DNA of 64,000 nt from contig NZ_JASZYK010000013.1 in the NCBI RefSeq assembly GCF_030317035.1, positions 103,879-167,878 of the forward strand, written 5' to 3'. Shown in pieces: positions 25,860 through 34,810 of this stretch (position 1 is the stretch's first letter; each line of letters opens with the position of its first letter). Origin of the DNA: Variovorax sp. J22G73. GTDB taxonomy: Bacteria > Pseudomonadota > Gammaproteobacteria > Burkholderiales > Burkholderiaceae_C. Both the position numbers and the translations under genes were made by a program. The notes under the pieces were generated by a model. It ran no database searches. It was not told the origin of the DNA and was given only the letters and a program-made list of their open reading frames with translations.

Positions 25860-27017
25860 ATGCTTGCAATGAACTATCGCGGCCCCTACCGCGTTCGCGC
25901 TTCGCACAAGGCCGAGCCCGAAATCGAACACCCGGGCGATGCGATCGTGCGCGTCACGCGCTCGTGCATCTGCGGCTCCGACCTGCACCTGTACCACGGC
26001 CTTGTGCCCGACACCCGCGTGGGCACCACCTTCGGCCACGAGTTCACCGGCGTGGTTGAGGCCGTGGGCACGGCGGTGCAGCACCTCAAGCCGGGCGACC
26101 ATGTGCTGGTGCCCTTCAACATCTTTTGCGGCAATTGCTACTTTTGCCAGAAAGAGCTCTACAGCAACTGCCACGAAACCAATCCGGCTGCCACGGCCGT
26201 GGGCGGCATCTTCGGCTACTCGCACACCACGGGCGGCTACGAAGGCGGCCAGGCGGAGTACGTGCGCGTGCCCATGGCCGACGTGGGGCCCACAGTGATC
26301 CCGCCCGACATGGACGTGGACGACGCCGTGTTGCTCACCGACGCCTTGCCCACCGGCTACCAGGCCGCGGAGATGGGCGACATTGAGGAGGGCGACACGG
26401 TGGTGATCTTCGGCGCGGGGCCTGTGGGCATCTTCGCCGCCAAGTCGGCATGGCTGCTGGGCGCGGGCCGGGTGATCGTGGTCGACCACGTCGAATATCG
26501 GCTCGACTTCGTGCGCCGCTACGCGCAGTGCGAAGTGGTCGACTTCAAAGACGTGGGCGACATGGCCATTCACATCAAGAAGATGACCGACTGGCTGGGC
26601 GCCGACGTGTGCATCGACTGCGTGGGTTGCGAGGCCGCGGGCAGCTTCGCGCAAACGCTGCTGGGTGTCAGGCTCAAGCTGCAGGGCGGCGCCGCCACGG
26701 TGCTGCACTGGTGCATCAACTCGGTGCGCAAGGGTGGCCGCGTGTCGATCGTGGGCGTGTACGGTCCGACCTTCAATGCCATGCCCATCGGCAACGCCGT
26801 CAACAAGGGCCTGACGCTGCGCATGAACCAGACCAGCGTCAAGCGGCACTTGCCGCGGCTCATCGAGCATATCCAGGCCGGGCACATCAACCCGAAGGAG
26901 ATCATCACGCACCGCATCGACCTGTGCGACGTGGCCGACGCCTACCACCTGTTCTCCAGCAAGCTGGACAACTGCATCAAGGCGGTGCTCGTGCCGCCCT
27001 CCGCGATGGCGGCCTGA
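25860..27017 (+). CDS. zinc-dependent alcohol dehydrogenase (formaldehyde dehydrogenase-like)
   Basis: 385 residues. The catalytic zinc region is CICGSDLHLYHG and GHEFTGVVEAVG; the structural zinc lobe is CGNCYFCQKELYSNCHE; the nucleotide site is VVIFGAGPVGIFAAKSAWLLGA. It lies closest to the glutathione-independent formaldehyde dehydrogenase or threonine-dehydrogenase-like group of medium-chain enzymes. Substrate not determined. A sigma-54 element lies upstream. A decayed paralogue occurs at 57374-57840. The following gene is 57 bases away and may be cotranscribed. Confidence 0.88.
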   Translation: MLAMNYRGPYRVRASHKAEPEIEHPGDAIVRVTRSCICGSDLHLYHGLVPDTRVGTTFGHEFTGVVEAVGTAVQHLKPGDHVLVPFNIFCGNCYFCQKELYSNCHETNPAATAVGGIFGYSHTTGGYEGGQAEYVRVPMADVGPTVIPPDMDVDDAVLLTDALPTGYQAAEMGDIEEGDTVVIFGAGPVGIFAAKSAWLLGAGRVIVVDHVEYRLDFVRRYAQCEVVDFKDVGDMAIHIKKMTDWLGADVCIDCVGCEAAGSFAQTLLGVRLKLQGGAATVLHWCINSVRKGGRVSIVGVYGPTFNAMPIGNAVNKGLTLRMNQTSVKRHLPRLIEHIQAGHINPKEIITHRIDLCDVADAYHLFSSKLDNCIKAVLVPPSAMAA

Positions 27018-27074
27018 GCTGCCGACACCGCGACACGCCTGCCGCTCGCCCCCTCATATTGGAGCAACCTCGAC

Positions 27075-27602
27075 ATGATCATCACCGACACCGAAGGCAC
27101 GCCGCGCACCCAGCGCGAGCGCCACGCCCATATCCTCGGCTGGGGCGCCGACCTCGACCATGCCGACCGCCCGGCCTATCCGATGGAGCGCACGCCACCG
27201 CGCCTGCCGTACCCTATGCCGCCGCCGGAGCAGCAGCACTCGCATGCCGAAGTGCTGGTGTCCACTGAGCGTCCGCGCATCACCCGGGTGTACGGCACCG
27301 CGCAGCCCCCCAAAGGCCTCAGCGGGTGGCTGCGTCGCCAGGCCTTCTACCATTCCGAGAACGACCTGCGGCGCTGGCTGATGTTGCTGCTGGCGGACCG
27401 CGTGAACGTGGGCGAGGGCCTGGTGGAGGACCTGGCGCGCGGCCACGTGCCCAACCTGTACGCGGAGATGGGCGGCCGGGCGGAACTCATGCACAACCCG
27501 AAGGGCGCGGCGCGCAAGGTTGCGATAGGCATTGCCGCGGTGGCGCTGCTGGCCTTGGCGCTCCAGCGCCGACGCAGCGGACGGCGCGCCGGGCTCCGCT
27601 GA
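27075..27602 (+). CDS. hypothetical protein with C-terminal membrane anchor
   Basis: 175 residues. The first 60 are Pro/Arg/His-rich; the middle is helical (LSGWLRRQAFYHSENDLRRW, LLLADRVNVGEGLVEDL), and the end has a hydrophobic anchor VAIGIAAVALLALALQ followed by RRRSGRR. The soluble part would face the cytoplasm. Not recognised; adjacent to the alcohol dehydrogenase. Confidence 0.5.
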   Translation: MIITDTEGTPRTQRERHAHILGWGADLDHADRPAYPMERTPPRLPYPMPPPEQQHSHAEVLVSTERPRITRVYGTAQPPKGLSGWLRRQAFYHSENDLRRWLMLLLADRVNVGEGLVEDLARGHVPNLYAEMGGRAELMHNPKGAARKVAIGIAAVALLALALQRRRSGRRAGLR

Positions 27603-27647
27603 AGGCGCGGCCGGCCTCGGCCGGCGCTCCTCGTCAGTGCGCCTCGC

Positions 27648-28562
27648 TCAGCGCGTCTTGTCGAGCTGGTCGTTCAGCGTGTTGAGCATGGCATCTTCCG
27701 ACATGCCGAGTTCGGCGCCGGTCTGCGGATCGCCCAGCGGGTCGGAGGCTGTCCGCAGGGCCATGGCATCGACGGCCGTTTCTTCCTCGGGCGTCATCCT
27801 TACGGTTGCGCTGCCGTCGCCGCCGTCAAGCGCCACTTGGTCGTCAGGCGCGTCCACAAACTCCCATTGGGGCCCTTGGTTCCAGGGACCGCGCACATCG
27901 CCACCCTTGGACATGTCGAAGTACACGTTGGTGAACTCGGGCATGCCCGGTAGCTTGCCCGGCGGGAAGTTGGGCGAAATAGCGTAGAGCGCCTTTTCAA
28001 ACGACTTCTGGTGGGCGATTTCGCGCGTCATGAGGAAGCCCAGCGCTTCCTTCACGCCCGGGTCGTCCGTGAGGTTGATCAGGCGTTCATAGACGATCTT
28101 GGCTCTTGCCTCCGCCGCGATGTTCGAGCGCAGGTCGGCGGTGGGCTCGCCGATGGTGTCGATGTACGCCGCCGTCCACGGAACGCCCGCGGAGTTGACC
28201 AGCGCGGGGCCGCCGCCATAGAGCACCTGCGTGATGTGGCTGTCGTTGCCCGCGGCCGTGATGCTGCGGTAGGCTTCAGCTTCGGAGTCGACGCCTTCGG
28301 CCAGTCGGCCCTTGGCGCCCTTGTTCAGCATGGCCACCATGGTGCCGATCACCTCCAAGTGGCTCAGCTCTTCGGTGGCGATGTCGAACAACATGTCCTT
28401 GCGGCCGGGGTCGTCCTCGCCGATGGCCTGTGTGAAGTAGCGGCAGGCCGCGGCGAGCTCGCCCTGCGATCCGCCGAACTGCTCGAGCATCAAGTTGGCG
28501 AGGCCGGGGTTCGACTCGCTCACCCGCAGGGTGTATTGAAGGCGCTTGTTGTGAGAAAACAT
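27648..28562 (-). CDS. manganese (non-haem) catalase
   Basis: 304 residues, usual length. It starts MFSHNKRLQYTLRVSESNP. The di-manganese ligands appear in the two helix motifs ATEELSHLEVIGTMV and TREIAHQKSFEKAL, with further glutamates in AARAKIVYERL. It breaks down hydrogen peroxide. The C-terminal 60 residues are an acidic tail. A partial GCCTAC site (28732-28737, minus strand) lies upstream. A truncated, dead copy is at 47345-47536. Confidence 0.93.
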   Translation of the reverse strand: MFSHNKRLQYTLRVSESNPGLANLMLEQFGGSQGELAAACRYFTQAIGEDDPGRKDMLFDIATEELSHLEVIGTMVAMLNKGAKGRLAEGVDSEAEAYRSITAAGNDSHITQVLYGGGPALVNSAGVPWTAAYIDTIGEPTADLRSNIAAEARAKIVYERLINLTDDPGVKEALGFLMTREIAHQKSFEKALYAISPNFPPGKLPGMPEFTNVYFDMSKGGDVRGPWNQGPQWEFVDAPDDQVALDGGDGSATVRMTPEEETAVDAMALRTASDPLGDPQTGAELGMSEDAMLNTLNDQLDKTR

Positions 28563-28914
28563 GAGAAAGATCTCCTGATCGTGAGGCGCGCCGGCATGCG
28601 GCGCAAGAGGGGTGGAAAGACGGCAACGTGACCGGGCGCCCATGTCTTGCCGGGCCTTCTTGAAAGCGGCTGAAGCGAGACACGCGCAACTCGGACGCTT
28701 TTCAAACTGCGCGTGCGTACCGATGCGCTCTGTAGGCCTTGAACGCGCCGCCTGGTGAGTGCTGCACGGTGGCCGCGGCAAGCGCGCGTCGGACCTTCGA
28801 GCGCCGGACCCATGCCTTCGTCCGACACGACAGCGCAAGACGGGCATCAGGCTTGCGGCCTTTCCTCGGCCCCTTGTACGCCGGCGCACACGCACGGCTG
28901 AATTCCAAGCAGGT
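28563..28914. other. intergenic, no recognised gene
   Basis: 352 bases between two minus-strand genes. A plus-strand sigma-54-like match (28842-28857) has no plus-strand gene downstream. Nothing else is supported. Confidence 0.3.
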
Positions 28915-30690
28915 TCAAGCGGTTTCCTGCCCCTGCGCCTGCATGCGCCACAGGTCGGCGTACACGCCGCCGCGCGCAATCAGCACGCCCGGCGCGCCGT
29001 CTTCCACGATGCGCCCGTCTACCAGCACCACGATGCGGTCGAATGCCGCCACCGTCGACAGCCGGTGCGCCACCGCCACCACCGTGCGCCCGCGCATGAG
29101 CCGATCTAGCGCGGCCTGGATCTCCGCCTCGGAGCGGCTGTCCAGCGCCGAGGTGGCTTCGTCGAGCAACAGCACCGGCGCGTTCTTGAGCATGGCGCGC
29201 GCAATGCTGATGCGCTGGCGCTGGCCGCCCGACAGCCGCGCGCCTCGCTCGCCCACCACCGTGTCGTAGCCCTCGGGCAGCGCCATGATGAAGTCGTGGC
29301 ACAGCGCCTCGCGCGCGGCCGCGTGCACCTGCGCGTCGCTTGCCGCGGGGTTGCCGTAGCGCAGGTTTTCGAGAATGGAGCGGTGCAGCAGCGTGATGTC
29401 CTGCGGCACCACGCCGATGGCGTTGCGCAGGCTGTCCTGTTGCACATGCGACACGTCCACGCCGTCGACCGTGATGCTGCCGCGCGTGGCGTCCATCACA
29501 CGGCCGATCAGCCGCACGAAGGTCGACTTGCCCGCGCCCGACGGTCCGACCACACCCAGCCGCTGCCCCGCGGGAATGAGCAGGTCCAGGTGCTCGAACA
29601 CCGGCCGGCGTTCCTCGTAGGCGAAGCACACGTCGTGAAAGGCGATGGCGCCCGCGCCGGGCTCGAAGGGCGCTGCGCCCGGCCGGTCGGCCACCTCGTG
29701 CGGCACCGCCACCACGCGCAGCATTTCGGTGATCACGCCGAAATGCTGCGATGCATCGACCAGCGACAGCGCCAGTTCGCGCGAGCCGTGGAGGATGCGA
29801 AAGGTCAGTGCACTGATCAGCACCACGTCGCCGGCCTCGCTGAGTCCGGCGCGCCAGGCCTCGACGGCCCAGATCAGCATGGCGCCGGCCATCAGCCACA
29901 GGCACAGGTCGTGGCAGGCGCGTGCCTTCTCCAGAAAAAGCCAGCTGCGCCGCTGCGCCTGCGCCTCGAGGCCGAAGGCCGCGCGCAGGCGCTGGTACTC
30001 GCGCTCGCGCGCCGAGAACGCCATCACGGTGAAGATGTTCGACACGACGTCCACCACTTCGCCGCCCACCTGCGACGCGCGCGCGGCAAACACCTGCTGC
30101 AACGGCCGCGCGCGGCGACCGAAGGCGAACATGAAGGTGGCCACCACCGCCACGAAGCCGATGAGCGCGAGCGCCATGCGCACGTCGATCGTGCACAGCA
30201 CCACCACCGCGCCGATGAAGTCCACGCACGGCGGCAGGATCTTCCAGATGAACGTGCCGAAGATGGCGCCGGTCGCGCCCGCGGTGGCCGTCACGCGGTT
30301 GCCCAGCGAGCCTGCGAGATGTCGCGAGAAGTAGTCCAGCGAGTGGCCCGACAGGTGCCTGAACAGGTCGAGCCGAACGTCCACGCCGCTTTTGACCACC
30401 GTGACGCAGCCCAGCCAGCCGCTCAGCCGCCAGAAGGCGCTCTCGGCGGCGATCAGCACGATGAACAGGCCGAGCCATTTCCAGATGGCGCGCGAGCTGC
30501 GGTCGTTGTCGGCCATGGTGTCGACGATGAGCTTCATGCCGTACTGCACGCCCACCGAGCAGGAGGCCGCCGCCACGATCAGCGTCAGCAGCACGCCGAA
30601 GGCGGCGGGCCTCTGGCGCACGTAGCGCCAGAGAAACCGAACCGGACGGTCGGGCAGCGGCGTGCTGCCCGCCGCCGGCCTGGCGGTCAG
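28915..30690 (-). CDS. ABC exporter, fused permease and ATPase
   Basis: About 570-590 residues. The permease part has six predicted spans (for example FGVLLTLIVAAASCSVGV); the ATPase part has Walker A GPSGAGKST, the signature LSGGQRQRISIARAML, Walker B LLLDEATSALD and the switch histidine AHRLS. This is the MsbA/type IV exporter family, moving lipids or glycolipids outward. No ATG fits: a CTG at 30690 overlaps the upstream stop, and a GTG at 30621 is the next choice. It follows the glycan gene directly, suggesting export of that product. Confidence 0.85.
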   Translation of the reverse strand: MTARPAAGSTPLPDRPVRFLWRYVRQRPAAFGVLLTLIVAAASCSVGVQYGMKLIVDTMADNDRSSRAIWKWLGLFIVLIAAESAFWRLSGWLGCVTVVKSGVDVRLDLFRHLSGHSLDYFSRHLAGSLGNRVTATAGATGAIFGTFIWKILPPCVDFIGAVVVLCTIDVRMALALIGFVAVVATFMFAFGRRARPLQQVFAARASQVGGEVVDVVSNIFTVMAFSAREREYQRLRAAFGLEAQAQRRSWLFLEKARACHDLCLWLMAGAMLIWAVEAWRAGLSEAGDVVLISALTFRILHGSRELALSLVDASQHFGVITEMLRVVAVPHEVADRPGAAPFEPGAGAIAFHDVCFAYEERRPVFEHLDLLIPAGQRLGVVGPSGAGKSTFVRLIGRVMDATRGSITVDGVDVSHVQQDSLRNAIGVVPQDITLLHRSILENLRYGNPAASDAQVHAAAREALCHDFIMALPEGYDTVVGERGARLSGGQRQRISIARAMLKNAPVLLLDEATSALDSRSEAEIQAALDRLMRGRTVVAVAHRLSTVAAFDRIVVLVDGRIVEDGAPGVLIARGGVYADLWRMQAQGQETA

Positions 30691-33600
30691 GCGGCCGCCG
30701 CCACGGCGCGCGGCGCCGCGTCGGCGTTCAGCTTCAGCGCCGCCTCTGCGGCCTTGTGGCCGGCGACGAAGGCGTGGTCGGAGTTGTAGTACGCCCACTC
30801 GCTGTAGCGCCCCGCCAGCAGGATGCCGGCGTCCGCAAGCCAGCTGCGAATCGCCTCCACATGCGCCGCGCGTGCGTGGTCGTAGACCACGTAGGCAATG
30901 GGCATGTCGACCTCGTTGGCGCACACGATGGCATCGTCCGGGCGCAGCAATCCGACACTCACGGCGTCGTCGATGCAGCGCTGGATCAACGCCTGGCCCT
31001 CGGCGGGCAGCGGCTTGGAAGGCGAATACGTGATCTCGCAAGTCAGCCCGAAGCCGCCCGGCGCGTTGCAATGCGGGCTTGCGTTGCCCTGCACGAACAC
31101 GCGGTGGAACACCGTGTCCTCGGGGTAGTAGATCCAGTGCTTGTCGGTGATGTTCTCGCGCGCCACGCCCAGGTTCACGCAGCGCACGGACACATGGCGC
31201 AGCTGGCGCGCCGCCTCGCGCACGAAGGCCGGGGCTTCGGCGCCGATGGCCTCGACCAGGCGCGGCAGCGGCATGGTGTTGATGAGGGTGTCAAACGCCA
31301 CCGTGCGCCCGTCGTCGAAGCTCACGGTCTTGCGAGAGGGCGACACTGCAGTCACGCGGGTGCCGAGCGCCAGCGGACCTTCAAGCAGCGGCAGGAAGCC
31401 GTTCATCAGCGCTTGGAAACCGCCGCGCAGCGGGTAGCCGAAACGCGCGTTCGGACCGATGGGCTTGTGCACCGGCTGCAGCGCACCTTCGATCATTTCG
31501 TCGAGGTCGGGCATCGGCACGCGCCCGCCGAGCCAGGAGGTTTCCATGTCGCTCAGCGGCACCGCCCACAGCTTGCGGTTGTACGGGATGGCGAAATGCC
31601 TGGCCACGCCCTTGCCCCAGACCTTGTAGATGAACTCCTCGAAATTGCGCGGCGCCATGGCCGGCGGCGTGGCCGGCAGCGCGGCGGGCGCGGCAGTCGC
31701 GGTGTGGACCGCGGGCGGCGCGGTGGCGGCCGGCGATGCTGCCGCGCGCGACGGGCCGGTCGGGGACACGCGCAGCGTTGGCTTGTCCAGACTGCCGAAG
31801 CGCGCCTCGATGGCGCCGACCAGACACTCCTTCAGCACGTCGGGCGGCAGGCCGTGCAGCGCCGACTGGAACGGATACCGCGTGTACACCTCCTTGCTGT
31901 AGATCCAGGCCTCGCGGTTTTGCCAATGCAGGTTGTCGCCCAGCAGGCGCTCGTACAGCGCCAGCACGTACGGGTCGGTGGAGAACATGATGTGCCCGGC
32001 ACAGTCGAAGGTGAAGCCCTTGTCCTCGATGGAGCGGCACCAACCGCCCACGGTCTCGTTCTGCTCCACCAGCAAGGCGTCCTGCCCGGCGTGCAGCGCG
32101 GCTGCCAGGCCCGTGGGCCCGGCGCCGAGGATGACGATGGGATGGCTGGCGGGGCCCTGGTCGTCCGTGCGACCCGCCGCCGGTTGCGTTCGCGAAGCTG
32201 CCGGCGCCGGGCGGGATCGCCGCTTCTTGTCCGCCGTGAGCGCCATCAACACCGCCATCTGGTCGGCCGTGCGGTCCCACGAGGTCGACTGCAGCACCTC
32301 CTCGCGCGCGGCGGCCTGCCGTGCGCGCCCCGCGTCGTCCAGCGCGAGCATGTCCTCGCAGGCGCGCACGAAGGTTTGCGCGTCGTCGGCGATGCCGACC
32401 AGGCCCGCATAGGGGCATACCACGTCGCGGATCGGCGTGCTCACGATCGGCTTGTCGGCGGCCATGTACTCAAGCGTCTTGGTCGGGCTGATGTAGCGCG
32501 TGGCTTCGTTTAGCGCAAAGGGCATCAGGCACACGTCCCAGCCCGCGATGAGTTCGGGAAGGTCCTGGTAGCTGCGCTGGCCCAGCCAGTGGATGTTGTC
32601 GCGCTGCGGCAACGCGGCGCGGTCGATCTTTACGACGGGACCGACCGCCACGATCTGCCACTCGGGGTGCGCATCGGCCAAGGCTTCGAAGAGCGAGAGG
32701 TCAATGCGTTCGTCGATCACGCCGCAGTAGCCCAGCCGCGGGCGGGCGATGCCTGCCTGTGCCGGGTGGTCGGCGTCCGCCCGGGACGGCGGCGAGAAGT
32801 GCGCGGCATCGACGCTGCTCGGAAAGCAGTGCGTGTCGGCATGGCGCTCGCGCTTGGACTCGTACAGGCTCTGCCCGCCGGTGAACACCAGGTCGGCCAT
32901 GTGGAACAGCGCGCTCTCCCGTTGCAGCAGCTGGCGCGGTGCGTGGCGGAACGCGGAGAGTTCGTCCATGCAGTCGTACACCACGCCCACCGGCTGCAGG
33001 CCCGCGGCCAGCGGCATCGCCATGGGTGTGTAGAACCACAGCCAGTAGTCGCCCGTGCCCGAGGCCTCCAGGTGCTGCGCCAGCAGCATCTGCAGCTGCG
33101 GAATGTGGTCGTCGTGGAAGCCCGTGGCCGTGCCGGCCAGGTGCGGCCGCAGCACCGTCACGCCGTCGCAGGGCGAGAGCGTTTCGAGTACCGCTTGCGC
33201 GGCGCCCGGCATCGGCTCTTCTACGAACACGACGTGAAAGTGCTGCGCCAGGCGCGACAGCAGCTGCTGCGGACGCTGGTAGACGAAGTCCCAGCGCAAG
33301 TGGGAGAAGACGATCAAGGTGGGGGTCATGGGGCTTCCTGAAGGGTGGGTCTGGGTCGATGAAAGGGGTGAAAGGGGTAAAGCGTTCGATGTGTAATTCG
33401 CCTGCCAGTGCAGCAGCCGCCGCAGCGAAGGCAGATGGATCTGCCGGTCGCCGCTGCGGCGCTCGACGTCCCACAGGCCGCTGCGGTGCCAGTGCTGCGT
33501 GTCCTCCCAGTCGGGGCGGTCGACCAGCGGATACAGGCAGATGCCTTCGAGCGGCACGTTGGCGATGCGGCAGCGTTGTGCGGCGGTGGCCACCTCATCG

Positions 33601-34598
33601 ATCCACTGCGCGCGGCCGTCGCCGACGTGGCCGGTCTCGGCAATGAACAGGGGCCGGCCGTAGCGTTGCCAGATGCCCGCGAGCATGTCGGCGAGGTCGC
33701 GCCGGCGCGGGTCGCGCACATGCCAGTGCAGGCGCTCGTTGGTGGGGTGCTCCCACTGGTTGCTGTGGTAGTAGTTCAGGCCCAACACGTCGAGGTAGCG
33801 GGGCGCGCCGCCCAGCGAGGGCTCGCGCCTGCCGCACAGCATGTCCCAGGCTTCGTACTGCGCGTCGTCGAGTGCGCGCGCCTGCAGGACCCAGGCCGCG
33901 GGGTCGCCGTGCAGGGCTTGAACGATGCGGTCGTCGTGAACGCTTTCGGTGGCGGGCACCACGTGGATCAAGGGATCGTTGTGCACGATGCGCGCATCGG
34001 GCCAGGTCGCCCACAGCGCATCGGTGCCGCGCAGCGCCGCGCGCACCAGGTTGCATTTGAGCGCGTGGGCGCGCTCGGTGGCATCGGGCTGGGTCGGAAG
34101 GAATGGATGCATCAGCGAAGTGCTGCTCGCGGCCCAGCTGAGGAACGAGATCTCGTTGACTGGCTGGAACACGAGGGGGCCGCCGGCCAGGTCGGCAACA
34201 TCGCGCAGGCTGCGTGCGACCACATCGCAGAAACCGGCGAAGCGCGGCGCGAAGTCATCCGCGAAAAGGTCCACGCCGTCGGGCACGCCGTAGTGGTGCA
34301 GCGTCCAGATCACCTGCAGGCCGTGGCGCGCCGCCAGCTGCGCCGTTCGCACGATTTCGCGGCGGCCGGCCGGCGCACCGAGCGCGGCAAAGCTGCGCCA
34401 GCCGATGCTCTCGCGGATCGTGCGAATGCCCAGGCGCGCAAGCCGCGCATAGTCCTCATCGCGCCTCTGCGCGTGGCCGTTGCGCAGGTTCATCGCCACT
34501 TCTTCGCCACGGCTGTTGAGGTGGTCGGCGCCTTCGTAGCCGCCGATCCAGAACGACCTGAACAGCGGCGCGGCGGAGGAACGTGGGTCAAGGGTCAA
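30687..34598 (-). CDS. three-module protein: GH1-like hydrolase, glycosyltransferase, FAD protein
   Basis: One open frame of 1303 residues. Residues 1-405 resemble family 1 glycoside hydrolases, with acid/base FQPVNEISFL and nucleophile LFIAETGHVG. Residues 425-800 form a GT-B glycosyltransferase (FSHLRWDFVYQRPQQLL ... NEATRYISPTKTLEYMAADKP). Residues 830-1290 are a flavoprotein like UDP-galactopyranose mutase or amine oxidase (IVILGAGPTGLAAALHAG, GYPLRGGFQALMNGF). The linker near residue 410 looks like former intergenic DNA, with AGGAAG before the ATG at 33329, so hydrolase and transferase may be translated separately. Role in a surface glycan is inferred from galE and the exporter alongside. 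Confidence 0.75.
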   Translation of the reverse strand: MTLDPRSSAAPLFRSFWIGGYEGADHLNSRGEEVAMNLRNGHAQRRDEDYARLARLGIRTIRESIGWRSFAALGAPAGRREIVRTAQLAARHGLQVIWTLHHYGVPDGVDLFADDFAPRFAGFCDVVARSLRDVADLAGGPLVFQPVNEISFLSWAASSTSLMHPFLPTQPDATERAHALKCNLVRAALRGTDALWATWPDARIVHNDPLIHVVPATESVHDDRIVQALHGDPAAWVLQARALDDAQYEAWDMLCGRREPSLGGAPRYLDVLGLNYYHSNQWEHPTNERLHWHVRDPRRRDLADMLAGIWQRYGRPLFIAETGHVGDGRAQWIDEVATAAQRCRIANVPLEGICLYPLVDRPDWEDTQHWHRSGLWDVERRSGDRQIHLPSLRRLLHWQANYTSNALPLSPLSSTQTHPSGSPMTPTLIVFSHLRWDFVYQRPQQLLSRLAQHFHVVFVEEPMPGAAQAVLETLSPCDGVTVLRPHLAGTATGFHDDHIPQLQMLLAQHLEASGTGDYWLWFYTPMAMPLAAGLQPVGVVYDCMDELSAFRHAPRQLLQRESALFHMADLVFTGGQSLYESKRERHADTHCFPSSVDAAHFSPPSRADADHPAQAGIARPRLGYCGVIDERIDLSLFEALADAHPEWQIVAVGPVVKIDRAALPQRDNIHWLGQRSYQDLPELIAGWDVCLMPFALNEATRYISPTKTLEYMAADKPIVSTPIRDVVCPYAGLVGIADDAQTFVRACEDMLALDDAGRARQAAAREEVLQSTSWDRTADQMAVLMALTADKKRRSRPAPAASRTQPAAGRTDDQGPASHPIVILGAGPTGLAAALHAGQDALLVEQNETVGGWCRSIEDKGFTFDCAGHIMFSTDPYVLALYERLLGDNLHWQNREAWIYSKEVYTRYPFQSALHGLPPDVLKECLVGAIEARFGSLDKPTLRVSPTGPSRAAASPAATAPPAVHTATAAPAALPATPPAMAPRNFEEFIYKVWGKGVARHFAIPYNRKLWAVPLSDMETSWLGGRVPMPDLDEMIEGALQPVHKPIGPNARFGYPLRGGFQALMNGFLPLLEGPLALGTRVTAVSPSRKTVSFDDGRTVAFDTLINTMPLPRLVEAIGAEAPAFVREAARQLRHVSVRCVNLGVARENITDKHWIYYPEDTVFHRVFVQGNASPHCNAPGGFGLTCEITYSPSKPLPAEGQALIQRCIDDAVSVGLLRPDDAIVCANEVDMPIAYVVYDHARAAHVEAIRSWLADAGILLAGRYSEWAYYNSDHAFVAGHKAAEAALKLNADAAPRAVAAAA

Positions 34599-34628
34599 AG
34601 CAGATTTCCATGAGGTGTGTGCCTACAG

Positions 34629-34644
34629 GGCAAGCGCGATGCCC
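34629..34644 (-). promoter_or_regulatory. weaker sigma-54 promoter candidate for the glycan gene
   Basis: On the minus strand: GGGCATC-GCGC-TTGCC. GG-N10-GC spacing and TTGC are right; two positions of the -24 box differ. The predicted start is about 20 bases before the ATG at 34598. Confidence 0.4.
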
Positions 34645-34810
34645 GGCAGCCTAGGCACCCAGCGCGGAGCAGGCGGCGGCAATCCGTACCGATACCGGCA
34701 AGCCTTGCCGCGCGAAGGCCGCACGAGTCCCGAGGCAAGCGCATGGGCCCGCACAAGCGGCGCCGGGTATGTCGCTTGCCGTTGGCTTGCATCTCTCTTA
34801 CGGAGTCGCA

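Noticed and set aside
28842..28857. GGGCATC-AGGC-TTGCG sigma-54-like match on the plus strand
   Set aside because: No plus-strand gene follows, so it is taken as a chance hit; it shows that weaker matches do occur by chance.
30756..32513. 585-codon plus-strand frame
   Set aside because: Antisense to the flavoprotein/glycosyltransferase part of the glycan gene; composition is typical of a shadow.
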